A stretch of DNA of 64,000 bases, from NCBI RefSeq assembly GCF_963675165.1, contig NC_087393.1:3911502-3975501 (forward strand). The letters run 5' to 3'. Under the pieces are notes generated by a model. It saw nothing but the letters and a program-made list of their open reading frames with translations, was not told the origin of the DNA and made no database searches. The position numbers and the translations under genes were made by a program. Source of the stretch: Halichondria panicea (lineage: Eukaryota; Porifera; Demospongiae; Suberitida; Halichondriidae). Below are positions 1 to 10,033 of this stretch, piece by piece. The first letter of the stretch is position 1. Each line of letters begins with the position of its first letter.

Positions 1-482
1 GAAAAGAAATGTCAAAGGCTGTGACTATAGTGAAGTGTAGGTGGCAGTGAATTGTGTATTATTGCCTTGTCCACTAAATTCAGGTTGTTTTGTAGTTGAA
101 CGGAAAGAGAAAAATGACAAAATGGTTAACTATAATTATATAGATTTGTGTAAAACAAAGCATTAAGAATATTCAACCACAGTTTTGGTATAGATTCCCA
201 CAAGAAAGTAAAAATTAGGATGCATTACTGTCAATGCTACCCCATAGTGTTTGTACTCATTATTCTTGGAGGTCATAGCAAACCAAATCATTCTAAATAA
301 GAGTATACAGTCCAGTCCAGAATCGATAGTGATGTTTAATCAAATGTGGGCTAGTGTAAGCGTAAAAAATGGCTTTAGTTTGCCACTCATCTTCGTCCTC
401 TCACATGAAAATATTTGTAGCGCGCGGTTGAATAAAAGGGAGCATTAAAGTGTACAGAGTATTGAAGTACATGTATATTATT
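1..482 (-). pseudogene. 3' relic of a beta-helix 7TM receptor gene (unit 1)
   Basis: The sequence is a degenerate copy of the 3' part of genes A and B. It matches the last membrane helices around 1380-1800 of gene A, including the stretch before the 'lattcaggttg'-type block, but with indels and stops in every frame. The upstream 5' two thirds of the gene is missing. The window edge removes its acidic-tail end, which is visible in units 2 and 3. It is evidence for a further, dead family member in each unit. Confidence 0.75.
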
Positions 483-1042
483 ATGCGCATTCCTAACACG
501 TTGGTAAAGTTATTTTTGTGTGTGATCTCTACCTTCATTTCCTCGCCAAATTTACACCCTATATACATGTATACGGTCAAGAGCAGATGAGGGGATGGAG
601 CGTCTTCCTGGTCTTAATCTGAATAGTATTGCGGTCCTTTTTTGCGGATTCACTAACATCTTAACCACACTCCTTGTTTGTAATGTGCTAAGTGCTCTGT
701 ACATGTGTGACTGATAACATGTTTGATCTAATAATGGTACCTGCAATACAGAGGATTTCAAGTTGGTTGGCAGAAGTTAAAACTTGAAGTGCAATCAACC
801 ATGACCACTAGTGAAGTCATGTTTGTACAGCGTCTTTGTTTGTGGCCTTTTAGGCACAATAATATTATAGTTTGGCATATCTTTCAATATAATTATTAGT
901 CATTGTCAAGTATATGCACTTTGCAATGTTGTTGCATTTACATTATGAAATGTTTATACTAGTAAGTACTTTCTGTTTTTTATGTCTAATGCAGTATTTC
1001 ACACAAGTGTGTATGGATAGCTACAATGTATCTAAATAAACT
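483..1042. other. Intergenic spacer, no gene recognised
   Basis: AT-rich spacer between the relic and the 3' end of gene A1. A 69-codon minus-strand open frame (552-761) is also present in the other units, but this follows from duplication and it resembles no family I know. Confidence 0.5.
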
Positions 1043-4000
1043 TTAGTTGGTTTCTTCACTTGATCTTGGCTCGCAGCTTTCTTCTTGTGAATCAGGTTTT
1101 GGAACATGATCATCTTCAGAATTGAGCTCTCTGTCTTGTACATCTAGCTCTCTATCCCAGTTATAATTCTCGTCGAGCTGTCTTTCGCCATTGAAATCAT
1201 TGTTCATTTCTTGAACCTGAGGGTCTTCTTGGGGCAGCCTTACGTATTGTATCCTGCCTCTGTTCCAGTGTTCGACAGCTGCTCTCCAACATCGAGTCCC
1301 CTGAATACTTCCCACACAGCGAGCGAGCAGACTGGTCTCTTTCAGACGTTTGTACACATGGTAGGCGAGAATGAACAGAAACGTCACAAAGGCTATGACT
1401 AGTGAAGCGTAAGTGGCAGTGATTTGTGTTTCGTTGCCTCTTCCACTAAATTCAGGTTGTCTTGTAGCCGAATAAAATGAAAAAAATGACAAAATGGTTA
1501 GATTTGTATAAAACGAAGCATTGAGAATATTCAACGACTGTTGTTTGTAGATTCCTCCAAGAAAAACAATAATACTCAAAATAAGGATGCATATTACTGT
1601 CAATGCTACCCCATAGTCCTTGTACTCGTTGTTCTTTGAGGTAACAGCAAACCAAATACTACTAATCATTCTAAATAAGAGTAACAGCCCAGTCCAGAAT
1701 CGATAGCGATGCTTGATCACATGAGGGCTAGTGTAAGCGTCAAAAAATGGCTTTAGTTTAGCCACCCATCTCAGTCCTCTCACATGAGAATACCTTTGCA
1801 ATGGTTGAATAAAGAGGAGCATTATAGTATACAGAACAGTAGCTATTCCAAACAAAACACCAATCACCACCATACCTAGGTGCTTCCCTTGCCAACATAA
1901 TACATTACCGTCGGGTAACCAGTGTTGCTTACTGGTATTGTTAGGATATTGTATCGTTGAGCAGGAAAACACAGCCACTTCAGCTTGAAGAATTGTGGTG
2001 TAGGAAAGTAGTATGATTGTAGCCAGCACTTTCACAGCATTCTTACCAACAAATCGAGTAATCCGACTTGATTTTGAGCTAATAAGAATCAGTAGCCCTA
2101 ATCCTATCCAAACAAATAGAGGGACAAACAAATTCAAGATGACTTGTCCAAAAACATCGAAACCATTGTAAAAGCACACACTCATGCCTATATACAAGTT
2201 GAACCAAGCCACCAGGCTGGATAAGGCAGAAGACCATTGCAAAGGATGTAAGAATAATTCCTCGCTAACATGAAACATACTAGTGTAGAATAGGAATCCA
2301 TTTATTGTTCCGTCTGTGATGGTCACATTACACCAAAGCATGAAGAGCAGAGCTAGAACTGCAACCACTAGAGGGCCTAGCAGAAGGAGAAGCCGGTATG
2401 TAATACTATGGTCTGAACACTGGACACACTTGGTTGAACTTATGGCTGAGCTGTATGGCGTCCTACATGCTCCACATAAAATTCCGGTTCTGTCTCTTCG
2501 ACATTGCTGATCTGGATCGAATGTTTCACTGATGTTTATAGATATTACATTATAGTCACAATACAGCTGTGGACAGTATGAAAACTTTATGAAACCATTT
2601 CCAATTTTGGAGTCAGTATCAGTATCGTTATGGTAACCTATCCATGTTAAGCCTGGTTTTTGAATAGTTTGGTCACTAGCGTTATAAGTACTGTCTTCGG
2701 AAGACCAATAACAAAAGCCAGTTGTTTTATTTATTACAGTTCCCAATGGACAGTTTCGATATGTTATGTTTATCGATCGTGAGTAAGTTCCTCCTAGGGC
2801 ACCAGAGTCTGATTGTATGAGAATTACTACTTTTCCCTCTCTTGTAGTAGTATTTTGTCCTGATGTCAGTGTTATGGTACTGCATTCAGCTTTGATAGTA
2901 TGATGGTAAGGTTTCCCTCTTGAGATGTTGGCCAAGATCAAGATAGTAGCTGGAACAGGATTGTTAAATTGTCCCACAGCAACAAGAGACACATCGAACA
3001 ATTGACCTGGATATATGGTTTGATGGATACTTCTGTTGTTTTTTTCACAATTAATTTTTTTTCCTGCACAAAAGCAAATATGTTTTGGAAATGAGGTCAC
3101 ATAGGAGAGATTAGATTTGTTCCATTGCCATGAAACTTCATTAAAAATTTTTTTGTAAACTAGCGTACTATTGATGCCAAATGTTGTATGGCATTTATCC
3201 ATAAACCCTCCAAATATCTGACTTCCAGCGTATCCAGCAGTGTTGTTGATCATTACCACATGAATGGTGTCCAATATTTGCTTCTTTTGATGGTTAGGTA
3301 ACGAATTGCTAGCAATGTGCACTTGATAAAAACACAGTGGCTTAGATTGTAAGCACTGATCTTCTGCGTATATGCCTCCTCCAGATAAAATAGCTTTGTT
3401 ATTTTCAAATGTCACAGTGGTATTTGGGCTGAACAAAATGTACGAACTTTGACAGAGAACTAGGCCCCCACCATCAAGGCCTGTATTATTTGTTATGGTC
3501 ACAATGCCACTGAACACAATATTTGATCTGAAAGCAGAAATGGCCGTTATGCTGTTATTTACAAAGCTAGAGTCATTGATAAATGTTTGTCTTCTCTGTT
3601 TACTAATGAAGACAGTAGCTCCTCCGGAAATTAGATCTTGACTATTTTCTGTCTGCGTTAAAAGTTTGTTTCTCAGAAAGTGACTTCGAGCAATGATAAC
3701 TGTATTGAAAGGAAGAGATGTTGCTTCCACTCCGTTAATCAGATAGCAATATATGTTGATAGCTAGACCACTGTCTGCTTCGGAAGCATTTAAAATATTG
3801 TCTACAAAGTAACAGCCGTCTATTTCAACAGTTCCTTTAGGACAAGACTTGTACATGCTCGCTGTTTCGAACAATATGTACAGAGCACCTCCTCTAACTT
3901 TACCACTGTTACTAGTAAAGTTTACATTTCTAAAACTAACATAGTTTTCGCATGCAACTGTTATGTTGTCAGGTTCTTGGGGAGGCTGCTTGAATCTAAC

Positions 4001-4936
4001 GTATGCTCCTCCACCCATAACTGCTGTTCCCTTGACAACGTTACTATTCTCCACAATGACCGTATTGCTCGTATATTGTTTGGCGTTTCCGAGCAGAATG
4101 AAAAGGTTTCCTCCTTTACTGGAAAAGCTGTATGCTTTATTGTATTTTAGTTGCACCTCTGACATGTGAATAGTAACATTTGTGCACGAAAGAAACAAAG
4201 ATATGCCAGTTGCTTTGGTTTGACGTTTGGTATATGAGTCATGTTTGATATGTTGTGCACTTCCATTCAAAAATTTACATCTCATAATTCTCACATAAAT
4301 CCGCTCGTTTGGACAATCTTCATAGTATTTTAGTACAAAATTACCCCCAAAGAATTTTTCGCTACCAGTGTTGTTCACCAGTAGGCAGTCCTCCATTATT
4401 GAGTATCCATACAGTCCCTCAGCAGCTATCCCGTATCCATTACTGTCGCGAATGGTTATCGATTGCATTGTTAGAGCAGTTACATCCTTAAGAGCAACTG
4501 CCGCTTGAAAGTGCCCTAATTCGCTGTAAGTACTAACTGGTATATTTTGACCACATGCAGAGATTTGCAGATTTTTGATAGTGATAAAGTTTACGTTTTT
4601 AAACATAAATCCTGCTGCTTTATAACACTGAATTTTTACAATCTCTGTCTCATTTCTGCTATCCTTCATACTATCGAGTTCAATATTCATAAGAGAGTCA
4701 ATACGAAAGTTTTTACTGAGAGTGTGCAATCCTGGCATGAACATGAACTTTGTGTTGTTCAAATGACTTACGTTTGCGTAATGGTCCAGTGTCTCACATG
4801 GTTGCCTTGGGCATATCGTGTTCAATCCATTGTCTGATCTGACATACAAAATATTGTCCCAGTCTTGTCTGAAGTCTGTAAAGCAGTGTCCTTGATGTGT
4901 TACAGCCAGCACAACAGCAAATAGTAGCAATTGCAT
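1043..4936 (-). CDS. Beta-helix (Pmp-like) ectodomain + multi-TM receptor, gene A1 (intact)
   Basis: Single-exon frame of 1297 aa. Residues 1-18 form a signal peptide. Residues about 40-770 are a Ser/Thr/Asn-rich ectodomain with many N-glycosylation sites and repeats of the GGA/GGG and FxxN type (GGGAYV, RGGALY, SGGATV, GGGLVL, SGGGIY, FVNNS, FENNK), as in right-handed beta-helix and chlamydial Pmp repeats. A Cys-rich module (C812, C821, C824, C837, C840) leads into about eight hydrophobic helices from 847 to about 1190. A conserved loop PFFDAYTSPHVIKHRYRFW lies at about 1063-1081. An acidic cytoplasmic tail follows. This domain order is known in uncharacterised sponge and cnidarian proteins; the function is unknown. 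Cell-surface recognition is inferred. The start is chosen because the signal peptide begins there and a TATA box lies about 70 bp upstream. It is the only undamaged A/B copy in the window and lacks four residues (after residue 209 or so) present in A2 and A3. Confidence 0.85.
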   Translation of the reverse strand: MQLLLFAVVLAVTHQGHCFTDFRQDWDNILYVRSDNGLNTICPRQPCETLDHYANVSHLNNTKFMFMPGLHTLSKNFRIDSLMNIELDSMKDSRNETEIVKIQCYKAAGFMFKNVNFITIKNLQISACGQNIPVSTYSELGHFQAAVALKDVTALTMQSITIRDSNGYGIAAEGLYGYSIMEDCLLVNNTGSEKFFGGNFVLKYYEDCPNERIYVRIMRCKFLNGSAQHIKHDSYTKRQTKATGISLFLSCTNVTIHMSEVQLKYNKAYSFSSKGGNLFILLGNAKQYTSNTVIVENSNVVKGTAVMGGGAYVRFKQPPQEPDNITVACENYVSFRNVNFTSNSGKVRGGALYILFETASMYKSCPKGTVEIDGCYFVDNILNASEADSGLAINIYCYLINGVEATSLPFNTVIIARSHFLRNKLLTQTENSQDLISGGATVFISKQRRQTFINDSSFVNNSITAISAFRSNIVFSGIVTITNNTGLDGGGLVLCQSSYILFSPNTTVTFENNKAILSGGGIYAEDQCLQSKPLCFYQVHIASNSLPNHQKKQILDTIHVVMINNTAGYAGSQIFGGFMDKCHTTFGINSTLVYKKIFNEVSWQWNKSNLSYVTSFPKHICFCAGKKINCEKNNRSIHQTIYPGQLFDVSLVAVGQFNNPVPATILILANISRGKPYHHTIKAECSTITLTSGQNTTTREGKVVILIQSDSGALGGTYSRSINITYRNCPLGTVINKTTGFCYWSSEDSTYNASDQTIQKPGLTWIGYHNDTDTDSKIGNGFIKFSYCPQLYCDYNVISINISETFDPDQQCRRDRTGILCGACRTPYSSAISSTKCVQCSDHSITYRLLLLLGPLVVAVLALLFMLWCNVTITDGTINGFLFYTSMFHVSEELFLHPLQWSSALSSLVAWFNLYIGMSVCFYNGFDVFGQVILNLFVPLFVWIGLGLLILISSKSSRITRFVGKNAVKVLATIILLSYTTILQAEVAVFSCSTIQYPNNTSKQHWLPDGNVLCWQGKHLGMVVIGVLFGIATVLYTIMLLFIQPLQRYSHVRGLRWVAKLKPFFDAYTSPHVIKHRYRFWTGLLLLFRMISSIWFAVTSKNNEYKDYGVALTVICILILSIIVFLGGIYKQQSLNILNASFYTNLTILSFFSFYSATRQPEFSGRGNETQITATYASLVIAFVTFLFILAYHVYKRLKETSLLARCVGSIQGTRCWRAAVEHWNRGRIQYVRLPQEDPQVQEMNNDFNGERQLDENYNWDRELDVQDRELNSEDDHVPKPDSQEESCEPRSSEETN

Positions 4937-5004
4937 TGTACGTTGATCTCAAAACCAGTAAAGTTGTAGATTAACTCTTGTATTGGATTTAATTGGATTG
5001 CATG

Positions 5005-5012
5005 CCTTTATA
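5005..5012 (-). promoter_or_regulatory. TATA box of gene A1
   Basis: TATAAAGG on the minus strand about 70 bp upstream of the A1 start codon. The same TATAAAGGCA-type box is present at the same distance in A2, A3, B1 and B2. Confidence 0.6.
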
Positions 5013-5458
5013 CTTTCCCGAATGTTAGTTCTGGGCCACCTCCATATAACTATAATTATTCCACTTACACTTTCGTGTTTATAGCATTACGGTTTACTTT
5101 GTGTGTTTATACAGCCATGCACCTACTTGAGAATTGGTAGTATAATAACATCAACACAATTATACTTAATTGCATGTGTTGGTGGTTGATATGATTTGTT
5201 GTAAGTATATATAGTACGACATCGTAGCTTTGGTTTCTGTTTTATGATAGGAATCTTAAAGTAGCTTTTATTTTCTGTGGAGCAGCGGCTCCTTCTTTGT
5301 ATACCTTAAGTCACTACCGTATATAGTATATGTATATAACGTATGTATTTGCGTATGGTTCGGGAAAGTTAAAACGTTCATATTGATTTTGAGCTGTGTG
5401 AATATTTAATGAATATGCACTAACAAAAAGTACTTTCGAATAAGATTGCTATAATTAT
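5013..5458. other. Upstream spacer of A1
   Basis: AT-rich, no reading frame or repeat recognised; conserved in units 2 and 3 by duplication. Confidence 0.4.
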
Positions 5459-5552
5459 GCTTCATTGGAATAATGTTACGTTAGACTAATCAGGAAAATA
5501 AACGTTTGTACAGCATAGTAATACCGAAATTTTGGTATCTCTGATTTCTACA
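5459..5552 (-). pseudogene. Small ectodomain relic of the receptor family (unit 1)
   Basis: About 95 bp aligning to the beta-helix coding region of gene B (compare 24276-24365): the shared run includes 'aatgttacgttag', then 'gtttgtacag' and 'atagtaa', with scattered substitutions and small indels. It is too short and broken to code. It marks another dead copy upstream of gene A. Confidence 0.6.
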
Positions 5553-5687
5553 TCTAGTCAGATAATTTGTATACCTAAAGTATATTTTTCACCCCACAGG
5601 TAATTCCTACTTTTTATCGCAGCCTTCACTGCTAGGGTCCTTTGCTCATGGGCGTTTCTAGAGATTGAGGCAGGGGGTGCTCAAGAG

Positions 5688-6018
5688 CAGTGGCGGATCT
5701 AGAATTCTTGAAAGAGGGGTTCCAGGGCTCTGAGCGGGTCAAGGACTGTTAAAAAAAAAGGTCGTCACTTCTTCGAAACGGTGAGCATGCGCATTAACAC
5801 ACAGAATTTAAAAAGGTCATCACTTTTCATAAGCGTCTGCATGCACTACGCTGGAGAGTTTTTAGCCTTCATAGTCACTGAAACTGCACAGACAAAGTTT
5901 CGTATGACTAACAAGGACTAAAGGTAAGTGAGAAGTGCATGTGAAAGCTAGGACAATTTGCTAACTTTCTTACTAGCTTTCAATTGAACCCAAAGAACCC
6001 CCTCTAGATCCGCCACTG
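5688..6018. mobile_element. Small TIR element, CAGTGGCGGATCTAG termini
   Basis: Ends CAGTGGCGGATCTAG... and ...CTAGATCCGCCACTG form a terminal inverted repeat. The flanks AAGAG (5683-5687 and 6019-6023) look like a 5-bp target duplication. It has no coding capacity and is hAT-like by terminal sequence. It sits inside an older repeat (flanks 'gggcgtttctagagattg' to 'ttgcggcacg') that recurs inverted at about 43740-43864. Confidence 0.7.
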
Positions 6019-6215
6019 AAGAGCACAGAAAAAAATGAGGCCGCGCGCGCAATTTTACGCCCCCACATTTATTGCGGCACGTTTTTTACATGCATAGCGT
6101 GATTATTATTATTATTTTTTCAAAATAAACAATGTGAAATTGACAAAAGGGACAAAACAAAAAGAAAGGTAAAGGGTACAAACATAAAATAGAAGGGTAC
6201 ATACAAAGGTTCAGT

Positions 6216-6690
6216 TTATTTGTGGAGGTGGACCTCCGACATCACCAGGTCGATAGCCCCAACTCTGAAGGGGTGTCCACATGACAATCTGGACCCTCTA
6301 ATAGCTTGAATGGATGATCTTAGGAGGGAAAAGGTTAGTCGGCAACGGAGCCAGGATAGTGTGCTGCCGTATGATTGGTCCCATTTGGATGATAGCATGG
6401 AGGCAAGTTTCTTGTAGAAGGTTGTTGCTTCACATGCTAGGCCTCACGTTGCAGAGAGTACTAGAGGGGAGAAGAATGCCTGTTCAATGTCTAGAATTCT
6501 TTGTTTGTAGGCCTTTTTTTTAATTAATTCATGTTTGCGATAGACTGTGTGTGGGTCGGCGTGTCTGTTGGATGCAGCGTGTGGGTTAAATACCTAACAT
6601 CAAAAAAGGTTCTTTCAAAGGAGCCTCCCATACTCCATTGGCTGCAAAGTCTAGGCGTGCACCCGGTTGTGTGTTGGCACTTGGCATTTG
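6216..6690 (-). mobile_element. LINE-type retroelement fragment, polyprotein C-terminus (unit 1)
   Basis: Minus-strand translation gives the characteristic C-terminal end of a non-LTR retroelement reverse-transcriptase polyprotein found in many invertebrates. Recognisable blocks are NPHAASNR, YRKHE, ATTFYKKLASML and LRCRLTFSLLRSSIQAIRGS. An in-frame stop at about 6448 and a frameshift near 6525 break it. The element is 5'-truncated. Copies occur in all three units by duplication. Confidence 0.7.
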
Positions 6691-6789
6691 CTAAATAATA
6701 TGTACAAACAAAATCCACCCTCTTCAGTTGTTGCACTAGAGGGCAGAATGGTTTGTTATCCTTCATTAACCTCGAGACAGAACCACAAA

Positions 6790-6925
6790 ATTAATAGATT
6801 CTAGGTAAGGTTGTTTTTTAACCGCTGCTATTTTCGGCGGCTATTTTCTAAAATAGCCACCTTGCTATTCCGACAAAGTTGAACTCCCCGGCAAGGGTGG
6901 CCGATTAACGAGAGTCTACTGTATA
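6790..6925. repeat. Degenerate DNA-transposon end (pogo/Tc1-like)
   Basis: On the minus strand this reads CAGTAGACTCTCGTTAATCG followed by an internal palindrome around 'ggctattttctaaaatagcc'. The start resembles ends of pogo-like MITEs. Only one end is clear. Confidence 0.35.
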
Positions 6926-9149
6926 TATATATGTATTCTCAGGAACTACTAAGTGTACTGTATCTCCCTTCAGTCAACATATTTGACCACACAATAATAG
7001 GGGTTTTGGTAAAGATCATTAAGTTATATACATCAATGTATATCTATATATAGCCAGCCAAGTGTTATTAGCATGTAGCATGCATTGGGTGTATACGTGA
7101 GGGCTTATCCTAAAGATAACTATCAATTGAAATTAATGAGGAGGATTAAATCTATGCTACATTTATAGTTGTTAATATGTCAGCCTAAAGTTCAATACTG
7201 TCAGTGAATATACTACTTGGTGGGCGCGGTACCCACTCTTAGTTCAGATATGCTGGAGGGGCTTCTCCGCCAGCCAAGTACTGAGCAGGGTACAGGGCAG
7301 GGGGCTGTGGTCCAGAGGGGTAGGATTCAGTGTGAGGGTACGGGTACGAGGGATCAGCATATTGTCTAGTTGGGTAGGGGGCAACTGGTTGAGGTGCATA
7401 CATATCTTGAGGGGGGGGCCTGATTCATGTATTAATTGGAGATTTTGGTCCATGGATTGCATGGGATAGGCTGTATTTTGTATATTTGCAGCTTTCGGCG
7501 TAGCATTATTGACTACAGGAGTCCTGGGTGGAAGGTGAGCCAGGCGATGTCTTCTTCTTATGCAAATACAGAACAAGATGATAATCACAATTATGATGAT
7601 AATGACGACGATAGGAACAGTTACACCAATGCTGATGATTGGTATGATGTTGGATGACGAGAGAGTAGGTACTGTAATACAATTGTAAATGTCAGGTAAT
7701 TAGGTGTCACTAACATGCATGTATCATTTGTATTTCAGGTAAATACATAGCTATATATGTCATTGCAGTAATATGCCAATCGCCGAGCTATGTAATATGT
7801 CTTGGCCAACATTAATACTTGATACTATATATAGCATAGATTGGCAACTCTAACCTGTAGAACTGCACATTAAGGCCACATCTTGTGTGTGGGTGCAATC
7901 TTCAACTCCGATAGTGTTAGCAGGACAATTAATGAGTCTGCTCTCAGTTCCTGAGCAACGAAGCTCGTCCAACCATGTTGGAGAGTCCGATAAGATTTCA
8001 TTGAAACTATATATACATGTGCATGCATGCATGCATGCAACAAAGTAACTTTTCAAGATGGATGATTCGATGGCGAGTCATGAATGGCTATTATAAGTTA
8101 ATGAGACTACTCAGTGATGAGCTTACACACTCACCCTAGTGTTCCAACTGTTCCGTATCGAGTATAGGTTGAGAACCCTATAGTTGACGACAAGCCACCC
8201 TTGCATCATTTATACCGAATCTGTCATCACACACTGCCCCCCATTGTCCATTGTAATATACCTCCAGTCTGCCAGAGGAGCCTCCTGTTTGGCCTGAGCT
8301 GCCTACCAGCCTCAGGTCTCCATCTGAGGGGAAAAAAAACAGCGAAGAATACAAATTAAGGACTGCATGGTTTTGTAACGTCAAGCATTCAGATGCGTAA
8401 AAGGACTGTAGTAATGTCACACTATATTCGTGTATATAATTACTTGCAGTACAGATCAAGGCCACGTCTTGTGTGTGGGTGCAATCTTCAACTCCAATAG
8501 TGTTAGCTGGACAATTAACGAGTCTGCTCTTAGTTCCTAAACAAAGAAGCTCGTCCAGCCATGTTGGAGAGTCTGATGAAATTTCATTGAAACTGTACAA
8601 TAAAGTAAATCTTCAAGATTTATAATTTGATGCAAGTTGTGAAATATGCATGGTTAACATTGTTGATCATGCACTCAATGATCATCTTATAAATTATCTC
8701 ACCCTAGCGTTCCAACTGTTCCATATCGAGTGTAGGTTAAGAACCCTAGTTGACGACAAGCCACTCTTGCATCATTTGGACTGAAGCGATCGTCACACAC
8801 TGCCCCCCATTGTTCATTATTATAGACCTCCAGTCTGCCAGAAGAGCCTCCTGTTTGGCCTGAGTTGCCTACCAGCCTCAGGTCTCCATCTGAAGGGTAT
8901 ACAGAGACGTTAATACCTCAGGCTGGCTATAATTATCATTCAAAGTAGTTTTATATGTGTTTGATGAAGCTCGACTTGTTATGATACTGAATATCAGCAG
9001 GAAAACTATGAATCCTTTAAAATAAAAATATATATGAGAATATAATTATAGTCCCTACAGAAATGATATCAGTAAAAAATAGTGAGTTTCTAAATTGTCT
9101 TTTTAATGTGCGTGCATGGATATCTCATGCAGATATTGGTTTGAACTAT

Positions 9150-9931
9150 AGCCCTGTTTACACCACATCTAATCTGGGTCGAATCCGGATTTAATCGGGT
9201 CAGATTTTTCTGAGTAGTGAGCATATGTACATATTCGTGGGTGTTTCTAGAGTAAGCCCACAGCTTCTAATGAAATTAGTGGTCATTTTACTACCTCAGA
9301 ACTAGAGCACTAAAGTGCAAACCCTCGGCCGGCTGGTGACATGATTAAGAAACCATATATAAAAACAGATGCTGAGTTTTAGTGGTACATATGCACTGTG
9401 GATCACAGCAAAGAAGCTTAGAGTCTCAGAGAAGTATGGCTCCTGTAGTAGCTAGGACCTAGCAGTCTGCTACAGAGACAGCAACACAATTCTAGCTTTC
9501 TATTTTAGCGACCCCTTTCCATTGTTTCTGGTACGGGATCACTTCAGCTGTAAATATGTAGGGTGCCTCTAATAAAGGCCGTGTGTAGTTAGCTAGTTGC
9601 CAACGTGTAAATTCAAGATTTTTAGCTTTTGCTCGCTTTTATTCGACAACGAAGCTTTAACATCAAATCTGCCAAATTTAAAACTACTACCTTGTCCATG
9701 GCATAAACACAGTGCTATCGCATCCAGGTGAGTAGACTCAGAATACACAGACAGACAGACAGACAGACAGACAGACTGACTAATATAACCCGTGGCGCCG
9801 CGGCGCGCCTCGGGTTAATAAGCCCTCTGCGCTTACTCACATCTAAATTAAGGATAAGGGCCGTTTACACGAACGCGGTTAGGTTTAATCCGGATTCCAA
9901 CCCAAATTAAAGGTCTGATGTAAACGGGGCT
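9150..9931. repeat. Inverted-repeat-bounded intronic element (unit 1)
   Basis: Lies in the SRCR intron between exons 5 and 6. It begins AGCCCTGTTTACACC and ends GTAAACGGGGCT, and both ends also contain 'aatccgga' blocks in opposite orientation. The flanks TAT/TAT may be a short target duplication. It is present in all three units (40445-41253, 63151-63960). The right end is itself a hairpin (9868-9931). No coding. Confidence 0.4.
9747..9775. repeat. (CAGA)n microsatellite
   Basis: About seven CAGA units followed by a GC-rich palindromic stretch (aacccgtggcgccgcgg). The array is longer in unit 2 (41062-41104). Confidence 0.9.
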
Positions 9932-10011
9932 TATGCCCTTGGGTACAAATCCAATGCACCCTATTATAGTATAGTATATGCATGGTACAACTATTACATT
10001 CGTGTACATAA

Positions 10012-10033
10012 CATAACACACACACACACACAC
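10012..10033. repeat. (CA)n microsatellite
   Basis: Short CA run in the same SRCR intron; expanded in unit 2 at 43879-43906. Confidence 0.85.

Noticed and set aside
552-761. Conserved 69-aa minus-strand ORF present in three units
   Set aside because: The conservation equals that of the surrounding duplicated DNA. No domain, splice or promoter evidence.
1043-4936. Bacterial contamination suggested by Pmp-like repeats and a long intronless frame
   Set aside because: It has a TATA box, several eukaryote-type membrane helices and N-glycosylation sites, and lies on the same contig and duplication as spliced SRCR genes.
9747-9775. CAGA repeats as a CRISPR-like array
   Set aside because: Simple tetranucleotide microsatellite without spacers, in a eukaryotic intron.
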